The notes beneath the pieces are model-generated. The model was not told where the DNA came from and searched no databases. It was given only the letters and a program-made list of their open reading frames with translations. Positions 35,598 through 45,913 of a DNA stretch of 64,000 nt are shown in pieces. The DNA is from Echinometra lucunter (Eukaryota; Echinodermata; Echinoidea; Camarodonta; Echinometridae). The position numbers and the translations under genes are program-made. Position 1 is the first letter of the stretch, and the number at the start of each line of letters is the position of its first letter. The DNA lies in contig CM057162.1 in the NCBI GenBank assembly GCA_029962745.1, forward strand, positions 16,105,817-16,169,816, given 5' to 3'.

Positions 35598-38500
35598 CGG
35601 TGGTGATGATGATGACGATGAGGATGATGATGATGTTGATGATGATGATAAAGGTGAAGGAGGGGGTGGGTTAGAAGTTTGAAGTGATGGATATACATTT
35701 AGAAACGAAGGAAGGGGATTACCCCTTCATATAAAGGGCGATAGAGAAGGATAAAGATAATGAACAGAGGTCAAATGTAAGACCAGCATGTACAAAATGA
35801 TAAGAAATAAAATGACAGTTGGCAAAATTAAAGGAAAATCATGTAACAGGAGCAGTTGATAGAATATAGGTCATTTTGATGGAGCACAAAACAAGCAGTT
35901 TCAATTGTATAATCATTAAAGATTAGAAAATTGCTGAGTGAAAGAGACATATTGTAATTACCCATGAAGAGGTGGTCAGCATTTGTGGAAGAAACACACG
36001 ATGTTGGTAGTTATAAGGGATGGTTAGGAGGAATAGAATTAAGGGCATGGTAGGAAGGCAGAGTGTCAAACAATAGAGAAAGAATAACAAGAGAACAGTT
36101 CAAATATGTTAGGTAAGATGATGAGCAAAGGCTCAAAACCAAATGTAAGTTTTATGAATTCAGTGGAAAATGTGGTTATGGAAAAAGAAATAAACCATTT
36201 ATCAGGAATCGTGTTATTGATAGAAGTAGTATGATAGGATATGGAGCAAAGATATTAGACATAGTTGGAATTTTTTTTCATTATTTTGATATGAATGAAT
36301 TATCAGTTGAAAATCAAGTTCATAAAAGGAATTTTCAAATGATTAAAAAAATAGAAATTAAATGATTTGGTGCAGATACATGTATTTTATGGACTTACAT
36401 GTACATGGCGAGAGGAGAATAAATTTGAATTTCAAAATATCAATCAAAAGATCAAAACAATAAGTTAAATATGTGATGTCATTTACAAGTTGATTTCATT
36501 TGAATATTTAATGATTGAAAGCAGGTGAGGAAGGAATGAAGGAATGATGGGTGAATGAAGGGGGAAAGGAATAATGGAGGGATGGAAAGAGAAAACAAGA
36601 AGGAGAACACACATTAGTTATCAATTTAAAAAGCCAAGTTCAAAAGGATTAGGTATTCGAACAGCATATAACAGCAATTCAAAGTCATGAGAAAACAGGT
36701 AATTCGTGAAATGAAAACTGATGTCAACACTTCACCTTTTTAACAATAAACATGATAAAATTTCAAAAAAGGGCTTAGTTTGTAGTATTGTGAAACTATC
36801 AGGGCCATTTTCCTTCCAAACTGATCAAATCAATAAAACATTTCTTGTGTCAAAGATGTCTTAAATCAAATGAGCATGCAATGAAATTCATGAAAATATT
36901 ACTCAATGGCAAGAAAGTATTACATAACAACAAATTATCATGGGAACAAACCTCTAAAAACTATTGAACCTGCCATGAAAAAAAAAAAAAACTAGCACTG
37001 ATTTCTGGCATGTAAATGTACCTGTATACAGTGTATTTCATGTACAGTGTACATTGTATATGGATTTGTTTATGACTCATATGCAGTATGCTGTCTATTA
37101 ATGCAACCATTATGAGATGTATACCAGTATCTTTCTTGTTTTAATTAAATCAAGCATTGATATCAATTGTTTGGCTTCATCTCATATTCTTCAAGTCTAA
37201 ACTGAAAGAGATGTGTGTAAATGTATTAGGCTTAAAGGGAGGTGTCAAAGTAACAAAAACCACAAGTTAGTAAAATCTTGATAAACACGGCAACCTCAAA
37301 TTAAAGTCCAGCCATGCATAAAACCGATGTTTAGTGATTAATAAAATATTGTGACCGCAAAGATAGTATCCTTTTTTGAGTCCTTAAATTAACTGGTATC
37401 ATTATACTTTTGTTAGTTACATTGTATACATGTGTTCACATCAGACACTATATATACACTATATATACTCTACATATACTGTACCAAACCAAACAAAAGC
37501 TTTGTATCCCGGTGTATGTTTTCGGCATAGGAAGGGCACCTCTGAGTGTGCCACTTTATATTTTGGGATAGTTATTTTGACAATATTTTTTAATATATCT
37601 TTATGTTAAAGATAAACTGGAGTTCTGGTCATGCAATCATAATGTGAAAGAAACTGTTCCAAACCAACTGGGATAGTTAGATGTGTCTAGTGTGAGATTT
37701 GGAGATTATCAAATTGATAAGGAATTTCCTTACTTTCCCAAAAAAGATACTTGCACAGCATAAAAAATTTAGTTTATGGGACCACACAGAAATCTGGAAT
37801 GAATGTTAACCCCCCCCCCCCAAAAAAAAAAAAAAAAAAACTTTTCAGCTTTTTCTTGTCATATTTCTAATATGAGGGCATTTGAAAAGCAATCCTTTAA
37901 ATGGGACATTTTTTACTAAGATATTCTTCCTAAATGACATTGAAAGAGTGAGAAAGCTCACAAATTATTTTTCACCCATCCCAGAACTAAAGCTTCTCTT
38001 TAAATGATAATTGTATGTTCTGTATCAATTGCTGAAAAGGTAATGATACTCACTTGCCTGTTAACATACATGTATGGGTACTACCTATACATGAACATAG
38101 AGTCCCAATGACATTCCAAAAGTTAAAGGATCAAGGGAAAATCCATCTTCTTGTCATATTTCCAATATAAGGACATTTGAAGACCAATCCTTTCCAGGGG
38201 ACATTTTTACCATGATATTCCTCCTAACTGACATGGAAAGAATGAGAAAGCTCACAAATTATTTTTCACCTTTCCCAGAACTAAAGCTTCTCTTTAAATG
38301 GTAATTTCAGGTTTGTATTGCTGGAATGGTATTGATACTCACATGCCTGCTAACATATGGGTACTACCCAACCATGAACACAGAGTCTCACTGACATTCC
38401 AACGGTTCAAACATCAAGGGAAAATCCATCTTCTCACGGTGACGTGTACTGAAATCTCGTACAGAAATTCCCATCAGACGTGAGTAGCGCCCAAACAGAC

Positions 38501-40555
38501 CATTACTCCAATGTGCGAACATACCAAATGCCACAGAAAAATACACCATCAGGTGTAGCCATAACAAAATACGAAAATATTTATTTTCAAACTGTTTTCA
38601 CATTCTGAGCAAGACTTGCACATACAGGATGCAGAGCAACAATGCATACTTGATACTGAACATCAAGCCTCCTACAGAACTGCTCATATTAGAGTGCAAA
38701 TGTGTTGTAATAAGATCACACAATTCAGTAACTCCAATTTAAATCCAATATAGCGATGAGGAAGTCTAGGAAACGTGTACATACATATATTCAGTGTGTT
38801 CATATTGGGTGCTAGAGCGTAAGAAATACGATCTCTAAGTAAGAGATTTTTTTGTATTGTACACAAGCAATCCTACCTGCTTAATTTTTGATTGATCAAA
38901 ACATCCCACTCAAAGTGTACTTGAACAAGGACAGTGTGTTAGACATAGCCACAGATTGACAGCTATCACGAAGAATATGCAGTAAATTGACCACTGCGCT
39001 AATGAGCTGTAAATGTGGTAGAAATTGCATCACACCCTAATTAGAATAACCAGACCACAGACTGAGACTAGGGATTAGACAGAGACAGAGAGAAAAAAGG
39101 GACAAAGACAGAGAGAAAGAGAGAGAGAGAGAGAGAGAGGGGGGAATAGAGGTAGAGACAGAGAGGGAGAGAGAAAAAGAGAGGTTTAAGTCAGGGAGAG
39201 ACACAGAAACAGTAAGCAAGAGATACAAAGACAGAGAGTGTGGCAGAGAGATAGAGAATAAAGAGGAAAAAGAACATGAGAAACAGAGAGAGAGAGAGAG
39301 AGAGAGAAGACTAAAGGAAAGACAAACAGTGAGCAAGAGAAACAAAGAAACAGAAAGTGAGACAAAAGCAGTCAGGAAAGAGAGAGAGAGAGGGAGAGAG
39401 AGAAAGAAAGACAGAAAGCTACTTTTATATGCTACTAACAAGGAAATACATCAGTGGCAGCCCTTTTTCCTACTTTAAATTCACAGCAAGGGTATTAAAT
39501 ATGCAAGAGCATAGCCAACTGTGTCCTGTGCATATCATGCTGGCATGCCATCTACGGCAGACAAAGGTAATTTCTTATCCCAGAGAGCTCTATCAATACA
39601 TGGATACATGTAGATCACGAGTCCATCATTCATGCCTTACATGTACACCGTGCTTTAAAAGCAGACATGCTGCAACTCCCACTTTGTGTAATCACTTTAA
39701 TTATGAGAAGGGAACATAGCTCCATAAATTACTCTGCAGAATGATGTATGACCATTTAGTGACAGACATCTCATTCTCTTCAAACCACAGTGGCTTCGAG
39801 CTGAAAACTGTCTGGGGTAGTCCAAGCACGAAGATGTTTTATACCAAATAAAAACCAATGCTCTTCTGACTCCAAGCAGATATTTCCTATATTCACATCA
39901 TCTTCAATGCTCATGTATAAATTATTACAGCTGATGACCCTCATGTTAAATTGGATTTGCAGTTTGTGATGTGAATATGTCAATATTTACCTATAAAGTG
40001 CTGTTTTCCAAGAAAATTTCATACCTCACAAGCAACTGATGATGTCTAATCAATTTCTTTTTTTTTTTTAGATCGAATGTTGATTTTCATGTAAAATATT
40101 GTATGTATGACAATATCGTGAATTCCTGTAAAATGATATTCCTGTTCTCTTAGTTTTGTGTTGTTGTTTTCATTGTTGTTGAATTTTTTTTTCTTTCTTT
40201 TGTTTGTATATCAGCAACTCAAAACCTAAAATGATGTCAAATGTGCAAGATCTCTAGTGGATCTTGCATGAACGTGATTCCAACTCATTTCCTTAGTTGC
40301 TTGTAATTCTTTAATTACCATTTACATTTCCATACCAGTCAATGTTGATATCTTACATACATGGATGTTAGTGTACCATCGTTTTAACAATAAATGATAT
40401 GCATCCTGAACGGCCATCTTATAGTGGAATACCAACCTAGCATAGCTGACAACCTTCTGAACTCTTGTGTTCTTCTCTTCAATGCTCTCGATAGGTATCT
40501 CTTCAGGGAACTCATAGTTGGCACAGCGAGACTCATCGGTACGCGAGTCCTTGAG
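22347..40555 (-). CDS. AMPD2: AMP deaminase (AMPD2-like), copy B, eight exons, both ends incomplete
   Basis: The second copy of the same gene, on contig B: 40555-40437 (cut by the N gap), 32832-32667, 31661-31484, 29625-29566, 25759-25543, 25052-24923, 23848-23711, 22409-22347. All phases match and no stop or frameshift is seen, so it is as intact as copy A where both exist. It lacks exons 1-2 and extends one exon further 3' than copy A. The coding differences I found are mostly synonymous, with two replacements (Asn/Ser in exon 5, Ser/Asn in exon 6). This fits allelic haplotypes, or a young duplicate under purifying selection. Exons after VFDSMN..LDVHA would be expected next, but instead the 21689-22188 gap and contig A's 5' region follow. 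Confidence 0.92.
22619..22941. mobile_element. MITE with ACCCYGTTTACA ends
   Basis: 323 bp in the intron after the HxH exon. The left end ACCCCGTTTACA and the complement of the right end ACCCTGTTTACA are inverted. CTAAG flanks both sides (22614-22618 and 22942-22946), a candidate 5-bp target duplication. Superfamily not assigned. Confidence 0.6.
23233..23640. repeat. Dispersed intronic repeat, single unit
   Basis: Matches 13066-13475 over the lead-in and one unit, in the intron between the HxH exon and the VFDSMN exon of copy B. Confidence 0.7.
23711..23848 (-). CDS. AMPD2: AMPD copy B exon 9 (complete HxH zinc exon)
   Basis: A 138-nt, 46-codon exon beginning [20 protein letters not shown] and ending GRALTLKE at a GTCAGT donor. 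THVH provides two of the zinc ligands of the amidohydrolase barrel. It matches AMPD2 '[22 protein letters not shown]' through '..TLREVFESMN' across the next junction. Confidence 0.96.
24923..25052 (-). CDS. AMPD2: AMPD copy B exon 8
   Basis: Counterpart of 1151-1280, 130 nt, same protein ([31 protein letters not shown]). The donor here is GTACAT and the final Lys codon is AAA. Confidence 0.96.
25154..25318. mobile_element. pogo/Tigger-like MITE, copy B
   Basis: Counterpart of 1382-1546. The right TA is intact but the left TA is changed to AA in this copy. Confidence 0.8.
25543..25759 (-). CDS. AMPD2: AMPD copy B exon 7
   Basis: Counterpart of 1771-1987, 217 nt, identical in protein sequence ([29 protein letters not shown]). 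Confidence 0.95.
25793..26143. mobile_element. Second pogo-like MITE, copy B
   Basis: Counterpart of 2021-2369 with a few substitutions and poly-A length changes. Confidence 0.6.
26840..27247. mobile_element. piggyBac-like MITE, copy B
   Basis: Counterpart of 3038-3448 with both TTAA sites intact. Confidence 0.8.
27713..28076. mobile_element. hAT-like MITE, present only in copy B
   Basis: 364 bp flanked by the 8-bp duplication GTTGCAAG (27705-27712 and 28077-28084). The ends are inverted: CATGGTTCTCGCCAG and the complement of CAGGGTTCTCACTAG. Copy A has a single GTTGCAAG at the matching site near 3907 and no insert. An 8-bp duplication and CAGGG-type ends indicate the hAT superfamily. Confidence 0.85.
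29566..29625 (-). CDS. AMPD2: AMPD copy B exon 6 (60-nt microexon)
   Basis: Counterpart of 5381-5440 with the same length and phases. The acceptor is ATCAG instead of ATTAG. It encodes [19 protein letters not shown], with Asn replacing Ser near the end. Conservation of both splice sites supports it as a real exon. Confidence 0.75.
29768..30190. other. Segment present in copy B, absent in copy A
   Basis: Between GTTGTAGTGA and AATGAAGAAAATT. Copy A joins these directly near 5580. There are no clear target duplications or inverted ends, so this may be a deletion in copy A rather than an insertion. Confidence 0.7.
31129..31251. mobile_element. Short GGGCC-ended MITE, copy B
   Basis: Counterpart of 6515-6637. 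Confidence 0.55.
31484..31661 (-). CDS. AMPD2: AMPD copy B exon 5 (IREKYM)
   Basis: Counterpart of 6870-7047, 178 nt. It encodes the same [17 protein letters not shown] segment but with Ser where copy A has Asn (ELASQ against ELANQ). Splice sites are unchanged. Confidence 0.95.
32170..32658. repeat. Foldback array of GGTCTAAT units, copy B
   Basis: Counterpart of 7560-8040, same two-sided architecture with scattered unit differences. Confidence 0.8.
32667..32832 (-). CDS. AMPD2: AMPD copy B exon 4
   Basis: Counterpart of 8049-8214, also 166 nt, with the same acceptor and GTAAGT donor. I found four base differences in the coding part, all synonymous (Leu, Asp, Ser and Arg/Val codons). It encodes the acidic linker and [12 protein letters not shown]. 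Confidence 0.93.
35537..35652. repeat. (GAT)n microsatellite, copy B
   Basis: Counterpart of 11020-11127, differing in length and interruptions. Confidence 0.9.
37607..38440. repeat. Dispersed intronic repeat, two units, copy B
   Basis: Counterpart of 13066-13890. Confidence 0.7.
39075..39415. repeat. GA-rich purine tract, copy B
   Basis: Counterpart of 14518-14848; run lengths differ. Confidence 0.85.
40437..40555 (-). CDS. AMPD2: AMPD copy B exon 3, 5' edge lost in gap
   Basis: Counterpart of 16028-16149. It reads [20 protein letters not shown] onward; the first Val codon lies in the N run. Differences from copy A are synonymous where compared. Contig B ends inside this exon, so exons 1-2 of this copy are unseen. 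Confidence 0.88.
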
Positions 40556-41055
40556 NNNNNNNNNNNNNNNNNNNNNNNNNNNNNNNNNNNNNNNNNNNNN
40601 NNNNNNNNNNNNNNNNNNNNNNNNNNNNNNNNNNNNNNNNNNNNNNNNNNNNNNNNNNNNNNNNNNNNNNNNNNNNNNNNNNNNNNNNNNNNNNNNNNNN
40701 NNNNNNNNNNNNNNNNNNNNNNNNNNNNNNNNNNNNNNNNNNNNNNNNNNNNNNNNNNNNNNNNNNNNNNNNNNNNNNNNNNNNNNNNNNNNNNNNNNNN
40801 NNNNNNNNNNNNNNNNNNNNNNNNNNNNNNNNNNNNNNNNNNNNNNNNNNNNNNNNNNNNNNNNNNNNNNNNNNNNNNNNNNNNNNNNNNNNNNNNNNNN
40901 NNNNNNNNNNNNNNNNNNNNNNNNNNNNNNNNNNNNNNNNNNNNNNNNNNNNNNNNNNNNNNNNNNNNNNNNNNNNNNNNNNNNNNNNNNNNNNNNNNNN
41001 NNNNNNNNNNNNNNNNNNNNNNNNNNNNNNNNNNNNNNNNNNNNNNNNNNNNNNN
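40556..41055. other. Assembly gap, 500 N
   Basis: Exactly 500 N. It cuts AMPD copy B exon 3 and is followed immediately by a tRNA-SINE fragment. Confidence 0.99.
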
Positions 41056-41150
41056 TGAGTGACTGGAGACGCGGGAATCGGGGGTTCGATCTTCGGTATG
41101 GCACTTATATCCTTCAGCAAGGCATCCACATTGCTCTTTTATCGTATATC
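41056..41150 (+). mobile_element. tRNA-derived SINE fragment
   Basis: Starts right at the gap. It contains a GGTTCGATCTT box B-like motif followed by ATGGCACTTATATCCTTCAG and CAAGGC, a layout common in tRNA-SINEs of marine invertebrates. The box A half would lie in the gap. Confidence 0.6.
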
Positions 41151-41806
41151 AAAAAATTACCGTAGGCATATTGATACCAACGTGTCGGCAACGTGTGCAT
41201 GCGTGTTTCTTTATAAAAAAACGTACAAAGACATTATACAATTTACTGTGCATATCGTACACAACGCATGTCTATGAATGATTTGAGACTCAGAAACATG
41301 AAAAGAATTATAGGATGAGAATGATTCATTACAGCTTATTAAACGGGAGGGGTATTAAAAAAAATAAGTGTGCATGATCAAGACTGGAATGGGTGAGGCT
41401 GGTCGCCCCCCCCCCACACACACACACATACACAGACGAAGAAAAAAAGCTCATGACTAGTCTTGTTTGAGCAGTCAGCTGGTCTCTTTGAAATTCGTAC
41501 AAAATTTTCTTATCTATATTATAGTAACGTTTAAATTATATTTTCACTGAAATTTAGTACATATAATTATATTGCACTGAAATTTATCTCTCTTCGCTCG
41601 CTTGCCCAAAGTTTGAATGCCGATATTCGACCTGGAAAATGTTGTTGTTGATTCGTGTTGAATGGCGATCAGTCAGTCTTGACTATTATCACCAACTAAG
41701 TTTTTGTTGTTGTTATTATTATCATTTCTTTTAAATAGCTTTGATATTTTAAGGATAAATTCTATTGGCATCTCTTCTTTTTTTTCTATAATATATTTTA
41801 CTATGA

Positions 41807-41856
<50 letters not shown>

Positions 41857-44240
41857 CATTATTATTATTATTATTATTTATTTCATTATTTTTTTTAAAG
41901 ATAAAGTAGTATCATGCCAGGTTACCGAATCCTGCCGGTTCTCAGACACCGTCCTGACAAACCTGCTCGAAGTAGTTCGAAGGTTTCTCGGAACCCAGTT
42001 TCCTATGTCTCTCAGGTGTAGACAGGGGGCTCCCTTTGGGATGCTTCAATATCTGAAACTCGAATTAGGAGAAAGATGACGTAAAAAAGAAAACAACTAC
42101 AAAAGGATGGAGAGAGACTTTTCCGAGGGAATTAGTTTCACACAAACACGCATACTTATCATCAACAAGAAAATTATTCCTCCTTGAATATGACCATTTT
42201 CTCTTGTTAAATAGGGTTAAATACAGGATAAGGAAAGGCAAAACAAAATGGGCTTTTGATGAGAAATTGGTGCTGTTAATCAAGATGATATAAATGATTG
42301 AATTACTAGACGTATATCGGGAACGTCTCCTACGCAATTAATCATACGACCATGTTTGTCATGGGAATTTTCCCTGATGGTGCATTTAACAGGTTCGTAA
42401 GTACATGTACACATAAATACATCCATAAAAAAGTCGACCTATACGCTATTTATGTGCAAGTGTGATATTTAGTGGCCCATTACTAGCATGGCCAGACCTG
42501 CCCTCGAAGTAATTTTCAGAAAATAATATCTCTGGCCCGCGAATAAACATATAATTATGAAGAACCAGCGGCCAGTATACAGATCTATAAACAAATCTGT
42601 CTTCTTATGGATGAACGTTTAAATATTGGCAATAGCTTCCACGCTATTAGAGTCTATCATGTTTGCTTGCATGACTGTTTTCATTTTGTTTCATGTATTC
42701 TATTTTTTTTTGGGGGGGGGGGTTGTTGCTTATTTCCACTTTTTCTGTGCTAAATGCAAATTTTGCTCGTTTGTTTTGTTATGTCTTATTTTCTTTCGTT
42801 TAGTTTATTTCTTTTATGGATATTGATTCCTGTAGGACTATTTTTTCTTCTTCTTTTTATTGTGTTTTTAATTTGTTTTGTTTAGTTTAATTTTGTTTTG
42901 TTTTGTTCTGTTATTCATTCCGTCATCGTGTTATATCATGGCCCACTCAATCTGAATGATTTTAAGCATATGAGACAGGTCACAGGAACATAGTTCACTG
43001 TGAGCAGTGAACCCTCCCTTGACATGAGTATTACAACATAGCTAAATTGCGCATGCATTTCAGTATATAAAGCCTTTCTGCATTTTGTGATTTTTCATTT
43101 ATAAATAGGCCTTTTGAATGTTGTCGACCATTTTCGTATATCTTAAAAGGGAGAACTTGTCCTTTTGTGTCCTGAGAGCAGTAAATATCCTGACCCGGTA
43201 ACGTCTGAAACAAATAGAAAAGACAGTAGACCAAAGGAAACAAATGCCCATTATATAAGGAGGTGAGAGATATCAGTGAACGAAATCATGATACTCCCCC
43301 TTCATTTTTCTCCTCAACCTAATCACAAGGTTTGTATACATCTTTTGCAAGGAAATAATGCCCATAATGTATCCAGAAAAGCAATCACGGATACTCCCCA
43401 CTTCCCGGGAGAGGCCGTTATCTCGGAAAGTGGACTTATTATACGTGGCATTGCGTAATCGCCGAAGATCCCTCCGCTGAGCGAGACTGTACAAAGAGAA
43501 TGGACCGTCTCTGACGTACTCTCTGAAAATAATCATATAAAATAGACATCATGGTGTATCATCTTTATACGAAAATATGTGAAAGAAAATTTAATTTCAT
43601 ACCTGTACTCGAGGCAAGAAAATCCGCTGCCACAATGTTTATTTTATATGATTTTTTTAAACGGAATAATTATAAGTTTAATCTACCATCCCTCCGATTT
43701 AGCCAGAGCTGTCACACAAGAAAATGTTTTCAAACAATAATATCCCGAAGTAGATTCTCATTACATGGAATGTTAAGGGACCTCAACTTTTTTCTTTTTT
43801 TTTTTTTTTTGGGGGGGGGGGATACAGTATGGACCACCATGATCTTTTTTATTTTGTGATAGCTAGCGAAGCGAGCGCGCTCGAAATACAATCGAGGCCC
43901 ATGATATTATTTGAATTATGTTGGCAACCTTGCTGCCAAATAGTTTAGCACCTCGCTGGTCCATATATTGTTTACTGTCCAAACCACCCTCTTTCTGTAT
44001 AATACAAGCGTGCGAGGAGGAAAACAACAACAGCAGCAACAACAACAAAAAAACCAATACAGAAAGCCTCTTTTGACGACAAAGTATTATTTCGCCATCG
44101 AAATAGGCCTATCAGATTTCTGAATTACATATTTGACTAGAAGAAAAGATCCCCCCGGATCGACACCGATGGCAGTAGGGCCCCCTGGCGGGAGTTCAGG
44201 GGCGGAGCCCCCTAAAAGCCCTTGCATTTTTATGGTTTTG
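41150..44240. other. Gene-free stretch of contig C
   Basis: Holds a (TTA)n tract (41805-41885) and G-runs near 42712 and 43810. I see no convincing exon. Short reading frames here lack family motifs. Confidence 0.5.
41805..41885. repeat. (TTA)n microsatellite
   Basis: About 25 TTA-type triplets with a few TCA interruptions. Confidence 0.9.
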
Positions 44241-44257
44241 GAAGCATATACGAAATG

Positions 44258-44777
44258 CCCGGGGGGGGGGAGGGGGGTCACTTCCATTGAAGAGTGGACA
44301 GCATCCGCGAGAAAAAAAAAAACGCGGAAAAAGGGCATTTTTTTCAGGGGTAGGCGCGGAACGCGCGGAACGCGAATAGAGTGTCAAAAACGCCCAAAAA
44401 TGAAAAAAGCCCCCTAAATCACGATAATCTAAAACGCGAAAAGGGTATGTAATTTGCACCGACTGCGAGACCGACTGTAACAAGACCCGTGAACGGAAAG
44501 TCCTATAACGCCTGTGTAAAACATAATGAAAAAGTGAATTATCTCGAGATAAAAACGGCTCCAAACTTTCAATGGACCCCACTAACGCTCTAAAGATATG
44601 AAAATGGGAATATTCTCGTTTAGGGTGTGCAAATCTGGAACATCTGCACAAAATCCGTGTTTAGGGTGTCCTAGCGGCCTGCCCTTGAATCCTCGTTTAG
44701 GGTGCTTTCTTTAGGACGATTCTCGCGGATGCTGTCCACTCTTCAATAGAAGTGACCCCCCCCCCCCCCCCCCCGGG
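44258..44777. mobile_element. MITE with G-run ends and 8-bp target duplication
   Basis: 520 bp flanked by ACGAAATG (44250-44257 and 44778-44785). The left end is CCCGGG plus a G-run plus GTCACTTC..AGAGTGGACAGCATCCGCGA; the right end is its inverse, over about 55 bp. The interior has CG-rich runs. The 8-bp duplication suggests a hAT-like origin. Confidence 0.85.
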
Positions 44778-44904
44778 ACGAAATGCCCAATTTACAATCC
44801 AGACAAAGTTTTTACAATTAGGCTAAATTGTTGTTGGTTTTTTTTTTTAGCCGAAATTGTTGGGAGGGGGCGGTCCAGTGAATTATCACAAACATTATCA
44901 TTAC

Positions 44905-44985
44905 CCCAGGTAACCATTTATACCCCAGCAGGGTAGAGTACAGCAAAGTTGGATTAAATGTCTTGCTGACCGGTTCATACGAGCC
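44905..44985 (-). mobile_element. SINE tail fragment
   Basis: Matches in order and orientation the 3' body of the SINE at 58962-59181 (CAGGTAACCATTTATACC, then GGGTAGAGT, then ATTAAATGTCTTGC). The tRNA part is absent. Confidence 0.5.
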
Positions 44986-45076
44986 ACACTGAACAGAGAT
45001 AACATCTTAGATTTAGACTAAGAATCTTGGCAAGATCAAGACGACATTAATCTTGAGCAACAATCTGGTCAGCTGT

Positions 45077-45090
45077 TTGCGCATGCGCAA
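45077..45090. promoter_or_regulatory. NRF-1-like palindrome
   Basis: TTGCGCATGCGCAA contains the consensus TGCGCATGCGCA of nuclear respiratory factor 1, a common core-promoter site in animals. It is about 220 bp upstream of the ATG at 45312. Function is inferred from position and consensus. Confidence 0.5.
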
Positions 45091-45311
45091 TCCAATACTA
45101 GCGCACAATATATTGTAATGTAATGTAATGTAATGGCGTAATCTCTTCGCTGCAGAATGATGCTGGTTTGCCTCAATCCTTGACCTTATTTCGCAGACTA
45201 GTGAAGAGTCTGAAGCTACTGCACTTTGAAGTTACATTTGTGCACCATTTTCAAGCTATTGCTTCAATCCAGAAATCTGAAGACAGAAAAACAAGGGGGG
45301 AATTCGCAATT

Positions 45312-45489
45312 ATGGCTAGCGGCAGCCAACAAGGAGGAGGAACCGTTCTTACAAATGGCAACGGACGTTCAACGGAAACAGACGGGACTGCGCTGGACCG
45401 GGAATCCCTCCGCCTGTCCCTTCGTGAGAGTAGTAGTCCAAAGATGATACACATGAATGGTAGTGTTGATGAAACAGATCATCATGTCT
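45312..45489 (+). CDS. First coding exon of an unrecognised gene
   Basis: The ATG at 45312 (context AATTATGG) opens a frame of 59 codons plus one base, ending at a good GTAAGT donor (45490). It encodes MASGSQQGGGTVLTNGNGRS, then TETDGTALDRESLRLSLRES, SSPKMIHMNGSVDETDHHV. The product is polar, Gly/Ser/Asp-rich, without signal peptide or membrane segment, typical of a disordered N-terminus. Support comes from the donor, the upstream NRF-1-like site and local coding-like composition. The upstream part of the same frame from 45168 could also be translated. No downstream exon was found on contig C. I do not recognise the family. Confidence 0.5.
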
Positions 45490-45533
45490 GTAAGTACTAT
45501 CAGTAATGTAAATGAAGAACAAGAAAATAAATA

Positions 45534-45913
45534 GGCAAACCCGGAGAATAGGGGAACGGAATGCGCGCACGTATTCATTTGTGTGCAAACAAATGCACCC
45601 GGTGGCAGCGGCAGAGTCGGCGGCGAGGGGGACGATCTGCACAAGATTCATGGATGAAACATTTGTGAGTTTGAGAACATTTCTGGCAAAATTCAAAATG
45701 ATTTTCACCACCTAATCACACATTTGAAAGCTGAGAGGACAATGTAATATATTAGAACATAATTACTTGATTAAAACATATTTTAAACTTAAAGTCATTT
45801 TGAACTTGATCATGGACTTGTCACATACCCTGACTTTCGGCTGTTGCTGCCGATCTCTGCACAGTACAAATGGCATGCGCGCGAGTTCCGTTCCCTTATT
45901 TTCTGGGTTTGCC
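45534..45913. mobile_element. MITE with 8-bp target duplication in first intron
   Basis: 380 bp flanked by AATAAATA (45526-45533 and 45914-45921). Terminal inverted repeats of about 40 bp start GGCAAACCCGGAGAATA at the left and, inverted, GGCAAACCCAGAAAATA at the right. It begins 44 bp after the exon donor at 45490. The 8-bp duplication suggests hAT. Confidence 0.85.

Larger units (their letters stand above)
23776..40555. repeat. Duplicated 16.8-kb block, copy B
   Basis: Same block as 1-16145. It is longer mainly through a 364-bp hAT-like MITE (27713-28076) and an extra segment of about 420 bp near 29768-30190. The right end coincides with the contig end at the N gap. Confidence 0.9.

Noticed and set aside
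39037..39441. Leu/Ser-rich frame resembling a membrane protein
   Set aside because: Complement of the GA-rich purine tract.
40322..41165. Long frames running across the 40556-41055 gap
   Set aside because: Most residues are N-derived. Only the AMPD exon 3 part at 40437-40555 is real. The same applies to frames across the other two gaps.
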